This document shows, in pieces, positions 26,042-36,400 of a DNA stretch of 58,238 nt; positions within the stretch are counted from its first letter, which is position 1; every line of letters begins with the position of its first letter. This DNA is from an uncultured Phocaeicola sp. (GTDB lineage Bacteria; Bacteroidota; Bacteroidia; Bacteroidales; Bacteroidaceae): the NCBI GenBank assembly GCA_948579315.1, contig CAPAOL010000018.1, positions 1 to 58,238 on the forward strand, written 5' to 3'. The position numbers and the translations under genes were made by a program. The notes beneath the pieces are model-generated. The model had not been told where the DNA came from. It did not search any database and saw only the letters and a list, made by a program, of their open reading frames with translations.

Positions 26042-26199
26042 TTCACCACAGAGGACACGGAGGACACAGAGGTTTACTATTTTTTACTCACTATAGAGTA
26101 ACACAGAGTCTCACGTATTTAGAATCGTATTTATTGCTCTGTTTTACTTACGGAAATAAGAGAGAAGAACTCTGTGTCCTCCGTGTCCTCTGTGGTGAA
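26042..26199. repeat. 158-bp element bounded by perfect 30-bp inverted repeats
   Basis: The arms at 26042-26071 and 26170-26199 are exact reverse complements. They contain the words CACCACAGAGGACACGG and GGACACAGAG, with ACACAGAG repeated again inside (26099-26110). Elements with CACAGAGGACAC-type repeats recur in many unrelated bacterial genomes, from what I recall. It fills most of the 205-bp gap between the sulfatase and DUF3604 genes and would fold into a long hairpin in the operon message. Confidence 0.88.
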
Positions 26200-26214
26200 C
26201 TCCTAAATAATCAT

Positions 26215-27831
26215 TTAGCGATTTTTCATCAGTCTTCTGTCACCTTTGAAAAGAACCTTTTCCTTTTCATCTGGGTCTGTATCTTTATACTGTTTTTGAG
26301 TTTCTTGAAGCAGTTGCATCAGCTCTTTTTGTTTTTCAGCATATTCCGGTTTGCCGAAGACATTGTTCATTTCTCTTGGGTCAGTTTTCATGTCATACAT
26401 TTCCCATTCATCGATGTCGTTGTAGAAATGAATCAATTTGAAGTCTTGTGTGCGAATACCATAATGACGTTTCACAGAATGTTCGGCAGGGTATTCGTAG
26501 TAATGATAATAAGCAGCTTTGCGCCAATCGGCAGGAGTTTTGCCTTCGTTCACCAATACCGGTTTCAGGGAGGCTCCTTGGATATCCGATGGAATCTCTA
26601 TTCCGGCAAAGTCGAGGAAAGTAGGAGCAAAGTCCACATTCATGCTGATGGCATTACTGGTACTTCCTGCTTTAATTGCTTTCGGATAACGGATAATAAG
26701 CGGCATGCGTTGACATTCTTCATACATAAAGCGTTTGTCAAACCAGCCATGTTCGCCAAGGAAGAAACCTTGGTCGGAGGTGTAGACAATGATTGTATTG
26801 TCCAGTTCACCAATTTTTTCGAGATAATTCAGCAGGCGGCCGATATTTTCGTCTACTGCCAGAACTGTTGCCAGATAATCACGCATATATTGCTGATATT
26901 TCCAGCTGATTAATGATTTGCCTTTCAGGTCACCTTTGCGGTATTCGGCAATGCGTCCAGCATATACAGAATCCCATTTATCCTGAACTTCAATAGGCAT
27001 ACGTTTGTATACGCTGTAAAGACGGTTGGTGGTATCTTTCAGCATTTCTTCACGAGTCAGCAATTTGAGGTCCCAGTCGTTTGTCAGTGTATGTTCGATA
27101 GACATATCCTGTTCACGGGCTGCTCTTCCGCGGCCTTCATAGTCGTCGAACAGATTAGCCGGTTCCGGGAAAGTGGTATTGTTGAATATACCCAGATGAC
27201 GGGGAGCAGGCATCCAGTTGCGGTGCGGAGCTTTCTGATGATACATCATGCAGAAAGGCTTGTTCTTGTCGCGACCTTCGAGGAATTCAATGGCTTTATC
27301 AGTAATAATATCCGTGGCGTATCCTTTTTCTACAATATGTTTCCCGTTTTCCCAAAAATCAGGATCGTAATAGTCGCCTTGTTCGTGTTGGCCGCTAAGG
27401 ATGCTCCAATGATCGAATCCTTGCGGTTCACTGATAAGATGCCATTTACCAATTATTGCAGTCTGATATCCGGCTTGTTGAAGCAGTTTGGGGAATGTCT
27501 GCTGATCTCCGTTGAACGTACTTGCGTTATCGGTAAAACCATTCTCGTGGCTGAACTTGCCAGTGAGGATGCACGCGCGTGAAGGTCCTGAAAGAGCGTT
27601 GACAGCGTAGCAGTTGTTAAAACGGATACCTTCGTTGGCAATCCGGTCCATGTTAGGAGTCTGAATCAAATTTCCTCCGTAGCAGGACATTGCTTGAGTG
27701 GTATGGTCATCCGTCATCATGAAGATGATGTTCGGTTGTCTGGTCTCTTCTTTCTTTTGATTGCCGCAGGAAGCGAGACTTAGTGCAGCTAGTGGGAGGA
27801 GTAGGGCAGAGGGGGTGTAATAGTTTTCCAT
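26215..27831 (-). CDS. S1-family sulfatase, probable GlcNAc-6-O-sulfatase
   Basis: A 538-residue lipoprotein (lipobox Cys22) with the sulfatase start NIIFMMTDDHTTQAMSCYGG. The active-site motif is SGPSRACILTG, with Ser81 as the residue converted to formylglycine. It is Ser-type, so an anaerobic sulfatase-maturing enzyme encoded elsewhere is required. Metal-site and substrate motifs include GKWHL, YTSDQGFFLGEHGWFDKRFMYEE and DPREMNN. It matches BT4656, which I recall as the heparin GlcN(Ac) 6-O-sulfatase of the locus. It should act in the periplasm after GH88. It is flanked on both sides by long palindromes. Confidence 0.9.
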   Translation of the reverse strand: MENYYTPSALLLPLAALSLASCGNQKKEETRQPNIIFMMTDDHTTQAMSCYGGNLIQTPNMDRIANEGIRFNNCYAVNALSGPSRACILTGKFSHENGFTDNASTFNGDQQTFPKLLQQAGYQTAIIGKWHLISEPQGFDHWSILSGQHEQGDYYDPDFWENGKHIVEKGYATDIITDKAIEFLEGRDKNKPFCMMYHQKAPHRNWMPAPRHLGIFNNTTFPEPANLFDDYEGRGRAAREQDMSIEHTLTNDWDLKLLTREEMLKDTTNRLYSVYKRMPIEVQDKWDSVYAGRIAEYRKGDLKGKSLISWKYQQYMRDYLATVLAVDENIGRLLNYLEKIGELDNTIIVYTSDQGFFLGEHGWFDKRFMYEECQRMPLIIRYPKAIKAGSTSNAISMNVDFAPTFLDFAGIEIPSDIQGASLKPVLVNEGKTPADWRKAAYYHYYEYPAEHSVKRHYGIRTQDFKLIHFYNDIDEWEMYDMKTDPREMNNVFGKPEYAEKQKELMQLLQETQKQYKDTDPDEKEKVLFKGDRRLMKNR

Positions 27832-27847
27832 AATGATGAAGGGGAGT

Positions 27848-27925
27848 GACTAAAAAGTCGGTTGCATCTCCAATTCCCTTCCTTCCGGAAGGAGGAGAAA
27901 TTGAGATGCGACCGACTTTTTAGTC
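27848..27925. repeat. 78-bp loop-free palindrome between PL12 and the sulfatase
   Basis: Two 39-bp arms (27848-27886 and 27887-27925) meet at TTCCGGAA and pair at 34 of 39 positions, with GACTAAAAAGTCGG perfectly mirrored at the ends. In the operon message this makes a very stable hairpin 7 nt after the PL12 stop and 16 nt before the sulfatase start. Confidence 0.88.
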
Positions 27926-27932
27926 AGCTTTA

Positions 27933-29933
27933 TTATAGTTTGTATTTTAATGACTGTTTCTTTCCGTTTACTTTCACTTCTACTTCCAGTCCGTTTTCAT
28001 CGAACGCTTTGTTCTTGAACTTAGCTGCAAATTTAGGGGCATCTGCGCTTTTCTTAACTGGATAGATAACGGTGATGTAACGTACAGCTTCTTCGCCGTC
28101 TTTCTTCACGTTGAAAGATACATTCATACGTTTGTAACGTTTGCGATAAGCAGTTGAGCACCAACCGGGTTCTTTCTTCATCGACATACCGTCGGGACCG
28201 AAACATTGCAGTTTCATGTTGCTTCCGTCTTCAAATTGTGTCAGGAACGTCATGTCTTCGCGACTGTTGGCTATTTCTCCTTTTGGCATTTGATAATGAA
28301 GATTGATGGAACCTTTGGCGCTACCAATCATTTCGTCTACAATGACAAAGTAAGTGTTGTCAACAAAGAAAACGGAACGACGGTGTTTCAAGTTTTTGTA
28401 ACTAGGATTTTCGGTCACTAAAGTTTGGATAGTACCTTCCGGTTGCCACAATCTAGTAACGGATTCTGTAGTTTCCAAGTTTTTGTTGTTCAGCGTTACC
28501 GTGTTGTGAACACAAGTCTGACGGTGCCAGTTGCGTTGTTCCATCACTTCGCCTTCACCTGCATATACATACGAACCTGAATCCGGGAACAAATTCTTGC
28601 CGTTGAACCAAAGTTCGAATGTACCATTATCTGGCTGACAGTGCCATTCTCCTTTCGGGCCGGCTTTTACTACCATTTGAGTGGCATCCATTCCCCATGA
28701 ATTGCGGAACACAAAGAAACCAGTTTTCTGAAAACCTTTAGACATATAATCCGGCAATGCGCCTTCTTTACCTTCGGTTGCGAAGTATTTGATAGCTTGG
28801 TTTTTCGGGAATAGTTTACCCCATGCTTTGTAGTTTTTCACCATTTCTTTCTTTGTTGTCAACTTAGCATCGCTGAAACATGGATTGGTATAATCAGGGA
28901 AAGAAATGTTTGCATAGAACATAATCATGCTTTCGATTGTATCCAGGTAATCCTGCGGGAATTCTTTACGGAATCCGTTCGCATCTGCGATACCTAATGC
29001 TTTGCAGAAAATGTTGATAGATGCCAGATGATAATGTGGGTCGAGTTCGAATTGTCCACCGTCTTCGTATACCTGTACATGAATTTCACGGTTCAGAATA
29101 TCGATACCGCTTTTTCTCCATGCCGGAGCATCTTTGAATTCAGGGAAGAAAGCACCGGCGTAGATCATACGTTGAGCTTCAAACAGCAAGTGGTTACCTT
29201 GATCAGAGTAGTTGGCAAGGATGTGTATAGCATGTTTGTGATAGTTCACCAGGAATTCTGTCAGGAAGTCCGGAGTGAAAGAAGGAGAAGGAAGGAATAA
29301 CTGGAACTGTGAAGTCTGGTCCTGCAGACGATTACTAACTTCCAGCGGGCGCCATGCGAAACGTACGTTTTCTATTTCACCTTTGATTTTTCCATCACTT
29401 AACAGCTCATATTCTTTTTTGTCCATCTTTACCAACGGATTCTTTTTAATCCAGTCGATATACTGATGTGCCCATTCTTTAGCATATTTCTCGTCACCGG
29501 ATATGCGATAAGCCTTTCCCATCGGAGTGAACCATTTGTGGCGGTGCAATTGCCAACGGAGTTCATTGTCTTTCACCGGCCAGTATTGCCAGTTGATGTC
29601 TTCTCCGTAGTTGTAAGAAGGCTGATAACCTTTATGTACGAAGAATGTATGTTTCAATCCGTCATCTGCCCACTGCTGTTCTTCTTTGCTGATAGTCACT
29701 TTGTTCAGATTGATATCCGGAGTTTTTACATTGGTACGTGCACGGTAATAGTCTAATAATGCTTTGGCAGCATCCTCATCTTTACCTTCCTGATGCAAAG
29801 CTTTCACTTTCTCCAATCCCGGATAGTCCAAGTTAAGAAGCGAAAAGACTTCGCTTTTCAGTTCTTGGGCACTAGCTTTGCCTACAAAACAAGCGATTGC
29901 CAGCAGAACGATATACTTTAAAGTTTTATTCAT
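27933..29933 (-). CDS. PL12 heparin-sulfate lyase (heparinase III), periplasmic
   Basis: A 666-residue exported lyase with a type I signal peptide (cleavage after GKASA). An alpha/alpha toroid contains NYSDQGNHLLFEAQRM and QFELDPHYHLASINIF. A C-terminal heparinase II/III beta-sandwich follows (WHCQPDNGTFELWF, NLFPDSGSYVYAG). Asn247 and Tyr301 fall at the positions I recall as catalytic in the B. thetaiotaomicron heparinase III BT4657, so numbering and identity agree. It cleaves low-sulfated heparan sulfate oligosaccharides by beta-elimination, leaving a 4,5-unsaturated uronate. It lies after GH88 and before the palindrome that precedes the sulfatase. Confidence 0.93.
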   Translation of the reverse strand: MNKTLKYIVLLAIACFVGKASAQELKSEVFSLLNLDYPGLEKVKALHQEGKDEDAAKALLDYYRARTNVKTPDINLNKVTISKEEQQWADDGLKHTFFVHKGYQPSYNYGEDINWQYWPVKDNELRWQLHRHKWFTPMGKAYRISGDEKYAKEWAHQYIDWIKKNPLVKMDKKEYELLSDGKIKGEIENVRFAWRPLEVSNRLQDQTSQFQLFLPSPSFTPDFLTEFLVNYHKHAIHILANYSDQGNHLLFEAQRMIYAGAFFPEFKDAPAWRKSGIDILNREIHVQVYEDGGQFELDPHYHLASINIFCKALGIADANGFRKEFPQDYLDTIESMIMFYANISFPDYTNPCFSDAKLTTKKEMVKNYKAWGKLFPKNQAIKYFATEGKEGALPDYMSKGFQKTGFFVFRNSWGMDATQMVVKAGPKGEWHCQPDNGTFELWFNGKNLFPDSGSYVYAGEGEVMEQRNWHRQTCVHNTVTLNNKNLETTESVTRLWQPEGTIQTLVTENPSYKNLKHRRSVFFVDNTYFVIVDEMIGSAKGSINLHYQMPKGEIANSREDMTFLTQFEDGSNMKLQCFGPDGMSMKKEPGWCSTAYRKRYKRMNVSFNVKKDGEEAVRYITVIYPVKKSADAPKFAAKFKNKAFDENGLEVEVKVNGKKQSLKYKL

Positions 29934-29939
29934 GATATA

Positions 29940-29974
29940 ATTTACGATTTTACGATTTACAATTTACGATTGAG
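29940..29974. repeat. short tandem TTTACGAT-like repeats
   Basis: Four imperfect copies of TTTACGAT lie head to tail between PL12 and GH88. A spacer with no visible hairpin. Confidence 0.55.
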
Positions 29975-29992
29975 AACACTCTTGCTTTTGTA

Positions 29993-31297
29993 TTATTGGA
30001 TCATTTTCAACTCTCCATGCTCAACTCTCAACTTCTTTAATTCCATGAATCTCTTCAATGCTTCCAAATAATAGTAGTCAGCATAGTTCAGTGGAGTGTC
30101 GATTTCAGAACCGTTAGGCAGTGAACCTACAGAGTGCATCAGAATGTATCCTTGGTTGTCGCCAACTTTTGCAAGATATGCATCGCTTGACAAACTTTTC
30201 AGAATCTTTTCCGCATAATCCAGATATTTCTGTCCGTCGGGAACCATGGTGCTTAGTTCGATCAATGCTGAAGCGGTAACAGAAGCGGCAGAAGCGTCAC
30301 GTGGAGTTTCTTCCGTCACAGGCGCATCATAATCCCAATAGGGGATAGCATCGTCTGTTTTAACGCGATCCATAATCATATCAGCCACTTTGATAGCGAA
30401 GTTCAGGAAAGTACTGTCGTTTGTTTCACGGTAGCAAGCTGTGTAGCCATATACAGCCCATGCTTGACCACGTGCCCATGAAGAATCGTCATTCTTGCCT
30501 TGGTGAGTTTGCTTGCGTTCAACAGTTCCGTCGTTGTTGTAGCTTACTACATGCCAGCAAGTATAATCCGGACGGAAGTGATTGTTCATGGTAGTCATAG
30601 CATGCTTGATAGCAATGTCTTTGTATTTATTGTCACCTGTCGCTTTTGCTACATTGAACAGAAGATCGAGGTTCATCATATTGTCGATGATTACCGGGAA
30701 GTTCCATGTTCCGAAATCCCATGAACGGATAGCGCTGATAGAATCGTTGAAGCGTCCGCAAAGATTGTCGGCAGTTTCTCTCATTACAGCGGCAATGGTG
30801 TCGTTGGGAGCAAGACGTTCTGCGTTGCCATAGCTACAGTTAATCATGAATCCCAAGTCGTGTGTACCTTTATAGTAACGTACCGGATTCAGCAGATTTG
30901 TATATTGGATGGCTTGAGTTTTCAGTGTATCGTTTCCTGTCAGTTCGTATGCGTACCACAAAGAACCGGGGAAGAAACCGCTTGTCCAGTCATGAACGCC
31001 ACAAAGTCGGCGTTTGCCCAGTTGATCGGCAGTCGGTTGTGCGCGGAGTGAATCTTTGAATGTTGATGAATCTCTTTCCAACTGGCGGCAAAGGAAATCC
31101 ATATCATAACCGGTACGGATGGAGCGTGGCAACATTCCCGTACCACTAACCTCTTCTGCAGAAAGTTGTAATTGGGCAGAAGCTACATCCAGTCCTTTTT
31201 TTATCCAACTGTAGTCTTCCTTTGGGGTTGTCTGGCACGATGCAAGTGCGATAGTAACCGAAGCAAAGAGAACAAGTTTCTTTTTCATTTTATTCAT
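29993..31297 (-). CDS. GH88 unsaturated glucuronyl hydrolase
   Basis: A 434-residue lipoprotein (LASCQ lipobox near residue 21) of family GH88. These enzymes hydrate the 4,5-unsaturated uronate left by lyases and so split disaccharides. The conserved catalytic region THDLGFM holds Asp147; RRLCGVHDWTSGFFPGSLW and SWARGQAWAVYGYTACYR are further family motifs. It matches BT4658. A terminator-like hairpin after SusD and a separate -7 box (31334-31341) show that it begins a second transcription segment running GH88-PL12-sulfatase-DUF3604-ROK-MFS-PL15. Confidence 0.93.
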   Translation of the reverse strand: MNKMKKKLVLFASVTIALASCQTTPKEDYSWIKKGLDVASAQLQLSAEEVSGTGMLPRSIRTGYDMDFLCRQLERDSSTFKDSLRAQPTADQLGKRRLCGVHDWTSGFFPGSLWYAYELTGNDTLKTQAIQYTNLLNPVRYYKGTHDLGFMINCSYGNAERLAPNDTIAAVMRETADNLCGRFNDSISAIRSWDFGTWNFPVIIDNMMNLDLLFNVAKATGDNKYKDIAIKHAMTTMNNHFRPDYTCWHVVSYNNDGTVERKQTHQGKNDDSSWARGQAWAVYGYTACYRETNDSTFLNFAIKVADMIMDRVKTDDAIPYWDYDAPVTEETPRDASAASVTASALIELSTMVPDGQKYLDYAEKILKSLSSDAYLAKVGDNQGYILMHSVGSLPNGSEIDTPLNYADYYYLEALKRFMELKKLRVEHGELKMIQ

Positions 31298-31333
31298 TTT
31301 AAGTGATTGTTTTTAGAAGTTTTGTAACTGATA

Positions 31334-31341
31334 CAAAAGTA
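31334..31341 (-). promoter_or_regulatory. -7 box in front of GH88
   Basis: Reads TACTTTTG on the minus strand, 37 bp before the ATG at 31297. TTTG (31368-31371 read on the minus strand) is 26 bp upstream, longer than the usual 19. The rest of the 430-bp gap (31342-31665) shows no convincing gene. Confidence 0.55.
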
Positions 31342-31666
31342 GTTTAACTATTTTATTTTTAATGATACAAATGTTGAAAAGGACATTGAAACAGAATTTT
31401 GACTATTAGTTTTGTTGAAAAAACTATTAATTTTGTCAAGAATGCCCTTTTGGAAGGTGTATAAGCCCTGTTTTCTGTCATTTGAATGAATTTTTTTTCT
31501 TTCTCCTATATTAAAATGACTCTTTATTATTTGGTCTTTATATTGGATATTTAAAGAATGAGTGGAAATAGCCAGAACTACGGAGTTTCTCAAGCTACAA
31601 TGTTCCCATTCCGCTACCATCTGCCCGTCCTTGGTCATTTTATTATGATATATAGGCTTTAGGATA

Positions 31667-31708
31667 ATAAAAGCGTTTCAATAAGAAAAATCTTTTATTG
31701 AAACGCTT
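31667..31708 (-). terminator. terminator after SusD
   Basis: On the minus strand a 14-bp perfect stem (31671-31684 with 31695-31708) has a 10-nt loop and a TTTTATTA tail. It starts 20 nt past the SusD stop and would end or thin out the susCD transcript before GH88. Confidence 0.82.
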
Positions 31709-31727
31709 CTATATTATTTTATTTTAG

Positions 31728-33425
31728 TTATTTCCATCCTTGATTCTGCTCAAACTGCTTACATATATCCATTTCTTGTTGTGGTATTGGCAATAATTCG
31801 TTTTTATTCTTCTTAGTATAATCAACGCATACATAGAATCCGTCTCCACCACTATACCAGTCTACTAAGTCTTGGGCTGTTTGCTTGATACTTTCGTAAT
31901 AGATTCCCCAGCGAACCAAATCTTGGCGGCGGTGTCCTTCGAATGCCAGTTCATATGCACGTTCATTGCGTACAGCAGATTGGAAATCTTCGTAAGACAT
32001 ACCAGTGGATAGGTCTGAGTTTTTGTTATCAGTTTCTACCGGAAGCCCGAATCCACGTCTGCGTACCATATTGATAGCTCTGTAGGCTTCATCTGTCGGT
32101 CCTTGTTTCCATTCGTTCAAAGCTTCTGCATACAAAAGCAGTACATCGGCATAACGTAATATATACCAGTTGATATTAGAGAGGTTGGCATCAATAAGAT
32201 AATTAGCGCTACTTACATAATCTTCGGTATCCCATTTTCTAGGACATACATTGTCAATATATGATTTTTTTAATCCATCTTTGGCATCATCCAAAATAGC
32301 ATCTTCAATATTACCACTACTATTGATTACAATTTTTACACCATTTTCACCTGTATCAGTGGCTTTGCCATATTTGTAATCGGCAAAAGATAATCCCCAT
32401 CTTCTATCGCTCTGACGGTCTTTCCAGTCACGTAAGAAAGTAGGTATAACACGCCAGTTACCTGCATTGCGGACACTTCTGATTCCGCTCGCCTGTACTC
32501 CATTCCATTTGCCGATACGTCCGCAAGGGTCATTTGCAGCCACTCCTGTTACTGTTGGAGCGTAGAAACTTACTTCAATCAGACTTTCTGCATCGTCCCA
32601 AATGCCATTACAAGTGTTTTTCCATAATTGATCGTAATCATTAAGCAAATGATGTTTTCCGGATTCAACCAATATTTTAGCGGTTTTTGCAGCGTCTTCC
32701 CATTTACTTGTATCATGAATTGGATAACCTGCCCAAGTGGCATATACTTTACTTAGCAAACCGAGAGCTGCCCCTTTGGAGAAACGGAAACTATTATTCG
32801 TACGTATGTTATCATCTATGGCGTAAGGTAAATTCTCTATGGCGTATTTTAAGTCTGTTTCTATAAACTTATATACATCTACCGGATCTGCCTGGGTAAA
32901 AGTAGATGGATGTTGATGCGATTGGGCGGTGTTGGTGATAAGCGCTACGTTACCGAACCAACGTACTAATTCAAAATAGTATAACGCACGAAGGCAACGC
33001 GCCTCAGCCATGTAGATAGCAGCTGGTTTATAATTTTTTTCATCATAATCACCTATCCTTTGTTGCAGTGTCTCAATGAAGTTGTTTGCATCATAAATGG
33101 CACTATACAAATTAGCCCAAGTAGTTGCAATTTCGGTTTGAGAGCTGGTATAGGCATTTGACGGAATGAGGCGAAGACCGTCAGTGCTGTTCCCTTGTAC
33201 TTTGGCAATGTCACTGGGTATTGTAAAATACATTGACAGATGAAAACCGTATATGCCATCTTTTACCATATTGCGATATACACCCAAAAGAACATTTTCG
33301 GCTTCCTTCGCATTTTTCATATAGTTTTGTTTTTCAATTTCTGTATAGCTAGTCTCATCTAATGAACAAGATGAAATAGTAATAGCACAAGCTAATGTGT
33401 ATAAATAGTATTTGAAATTTTTCAT
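31728..33425 (-). CDS. SusD-like glycan-binding lipoprotein
   Basis: A 565-residue outer-membrane lipoprotein (lipobox ISSC, Cys20). SusD/RagB features include the TPR-rich start (NAKEAENVLLGVYRNM), YMAEARCLRALYYFELVRWFG, WYILRYADVLLLYAEALNEW and the C-terminal FEGHRRQDLVRWG. It caps the SusC barrel on the outer face and binds heparan sulfate oligosaccharides; specificity is inferred from the locus (BT4659 equivalent). It starts 12 bp after SusC and is followed by a strong terminator. Confidence 0.95.
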   Translation of the reverse strand: MKNFKYYLYTLACAITISSCSLDETSYTEIEKQNYMKNAKEAENVLLGVYRNMVKDGIYGFHLSMYFTIPSDIAKVQGNSTDGLRLIPSNAYTSSQTEIATTWANLYSAIYDANNFIETLQQRIGDYDEKNYKPAAIYMAEARCLRALYYFELVRWFGNVALITNTAQSHQHPSTFTQADPVDVYKFIETDLKYAIENLPYAIDDNIRTNNSFRFSKGAALGLLSKVYATWAGYPIHDTSKWEDAAKTAKILVESGKHHLLNDYDQLWKNTCNGIWDDAESLIEVSFYAPTVTGVAANDPCGRIGKWNGVQASGIRSVRNAGNWRVIPTFLRDWKDRQSDRRWGLSFADYKYGKATDTGENGVKIVINSSGNIEDAILDDAKDGLKKSYIDNVCPRKWDTEDYVSSANYLIDANLSNINWYILRYADVLLLYAEALNEWKQGPTDEAYRAINMVRRRGFGLPVETDNKNSDLSTGMSYEDFQSAVRNERAYELAFEGHRRQDLVRWGIYYESIKQTAQDLVDWYSGGDGFYVCVDYTKKNKNELLPIPQQEMDICKQFEQNQGWK

Positions 33426-33437
33426 TGTCTTTTTTGT

Positions 33438-36400
33438 TTAGAATTGAACTTCTACGCCAAATGTAAATACTCTGCTCTTAGGATATGCTCCCCAATCGAA
33501 ACCCGGCATAAGCGGACTGCTTTTCATATTTACTTCCGGGTCGTAACCGCTATATTTGGTAAAACAGAATAAATTTTGAGCTGTACCGTATACACGTAAG
33601 CGGTTTATGTACGCTTTTCTTGTCCATTTGTTGGGGAAGGTATATCCTAATGTTATATTTTTCAGACGTAGGAATGAACCGTCTTCAATGAAGCGTGAAT
33701 ATAATTCATATTTGACATATCCTTTAGCAGAAGGTACGCGATTTGAAGCATGTGTCGGAGTCCATCGGTCAGCGACTTCTGCCAGCTGATTGCTACGTTC
33801 GTCTTGCGATTGTGTATTGAACATACGTGTCGCATTATAAATGTCATTGCCATATTGGAATTGGAACATGAAACTGAAATCAATATTTTTGTAATTGAAA
33901 GTATTGGTAATACCACCATACCAGTCGGGCTGTCCGTTTCCGATTGTCGTACGATCATCAGGAGTGATGACACCATCCCCGTCCATATCTTTATATTTCA
34001 CCATACCAGGTACCACAGTTTTTCCTGCATGGGTACTGATATCTGCTATTCCGGGTTTTAATTGCATTGTTCCGTCAGGAAGCATGTTGAAGTCGGAGGT
34101 TTGATAAATACCGTCAAATACATAGCCGTACATTTGTCCAAGAGAAGAACCTACGATTGAAATATAGTCATTTCCATTGAAATTACTGTTGAATTTCGTA
34201 GCTGACTGTACATAAGATGTTCCGCTTTGCAATTCTTTCAAGGTGTTTTTGATAAATGAAATATTAAAATCTGTTTGCCATGAGAAGTGGCGGGTCTTGA
34301 TATTAGTAGAATTAATATTTAACTCAATACCTTTATTCTGAATTTTTCCTATGTTTTGCCATTGGGAATTGAATCCGGTTACATAAGCTAATTTTTGTTC
34401 AAGTAACAGATCTTTGGTGTTTTTCAAGAAGAAATCTGCTGTAAGATTCAGACGATTCTCAAAAAGACCTAAATCGATACCTAAATTGGCAGTAGTGGAG
34501 CCTTCCCATTTTAAATCTTTATTAGCCAATTGCTTAGGACTTAAAACTGTGGCAAGCTGTTGACCAAGTCCATATTTACTGGATGTATATAAATCCATTG
34601 ACAAATAGTTTGTAATGCGGTCATTTCCTACTGTACCCCATCCCAAACGAAGTTTCAGGTTTGATATTGGGGTGATATCTTTCATGAATTGTTCTTCCGA
34701 TATACGCCATGCAGCGGAGAATGACGGAAAATATCCCCATTTGTTTTTTGCAGAGAACACTGTAGAACCATCCGCACGAATAGTTGCAGTGAACAAATAA
34801 CGATTGTCAAAACTGTAGTTGCCTCGTGCAAAGAAAGACAATTGTCTTTTATCGCTTCTGGATGTAGACACACTACTGGGGGTAGCGCCGATTCCTAGGT
34901 TGTCATTACCTAAGTTTGCAAATGGGAAATCTTTTGCTTGACCGTAAAGTAGTTCAGAACTTCTGAATACGAACTCGTGCCCTAACATTACATCAAGTGA
35001 GTGTTTTTTATTAATATTCTTTTTGTAGGTCAATGTGTTGCTACTTTGCCAACGTAATTCTTTTTGCATTTGTGTGGAACCATATACGCCGCCGCTTCGG
35101 TAAGCTTGGCTTGATTCTTCGCCATAAAAAAGGTCTCTTCGTGTATTCGTTGTATTGTAAGTGGCTGCTGCTTTAAATGTGAGGTCTTTCATTAGTTTTA
35201 CAGTCAATGAAGCGTTTGCGCCCCACAATTCAGATTGTCTTCTATCTTTCACAGCTTCTGCTTGTTTGATAGGATTAATTTGTGAATAAGTGGCATTTTC
35301 ACTCAATTCTAATGGATCGAAAACAGAATTTAAAAGTTCTTCGTTGGTCACGCTATTACCGCCGGTAGGGCGGAAACGCAGTATGTTGGAGAGCATATTT
35401 AATGTTCCCCCAGTTCCAGAGGTACCGATACCTTCTTTCACCGTATTAGCATAGTTGACGGTAGCATCGAAAGTGATGGACTTATTGATTTTTTGATTGA
35501 TACGTAGTTTACCGGTATTTTTCTTATAACCACTGTTTCTAAAGATACCATTTTCATCAAAGTGTGAAAAAGAAGCGGCATATTTAGTTTCTTTGGTACC
35601 ACCACTGATACTGAAATCATGATTTTGTGACCAAGTTGGCTTGAATGATTCGCCTTGCCAATCAATTCCGGGATCGTTCAAATAATCTTCTAAGGTTTGG
35701 TGACGATAGGGGACGCCTTCTGAATCATTTCCTTCTTGATAGTAAGTTGTTCCGTATTTGACAGGGTTGAGCTCTACTTGTAATGCAGCAAATTCATAAG
35801 TGCTTAACATATCTAGTTTCTTTGGGATATTACGGTAAGTTGCAGAACCGTTGTAAGTGATAACCGGCTTTCCTTCTTTTCCTGATTTGGTGGTAACTAG
35901 AATTACACCATTGGCAGCGCGTGCACCGTAGATAGCAGAAGCAGAGGCATCTTTGAGTACTTGTACTGATTCAATGTCCGAGTTGGCAATGTGGTCAATG
36001 CCGCCAACCTCAAATCCATCGACAATATAAAGTGGAGAGGAGTCACCGTTTACTGTGCCGACACCACGAATTTTGATATCGAAACCAGAACCGGGAGTAC
36101 CATCAGATTGTGTAATTTGTACACCGGCAATCTGCCCTCCAAGAGCTTCAACCACAGAACCTGTTTTGAAGCCTTCGATAGATTTGGCTGCAACAGAAGA
36201 TACGGAACCGGTCAGGTCGCTTTTCTTCATACTACCGTAGCCGACTACTACAACCTCGTCCAACATTGCATTATCCGGTTCCAATTTGATATTCAGGTTT
36301 TTTTGATTTTTGATTTTGATTTCCTGATTTTTATAACCGATATAACTGATAATTAATGTTGCATTATTATTTGCTTTGATAGAAAATTTTCCATCAAAGT

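Noticed and set aside
26017..26913. A 298-codon plus-strand frame starting HHRGHGGHRG
   Set aside because: Its start is the inverted-repeat element read as protein and the rest is antisense to the sulfatase.
31348..31638. A 96-codon minus-strand frame between SusD and GH88
   Set aside because: It overlaps the likely GH88 promoter region, has no signal or domain, lacks a good ribosome binding site and has composition like the AT-rich spacer.
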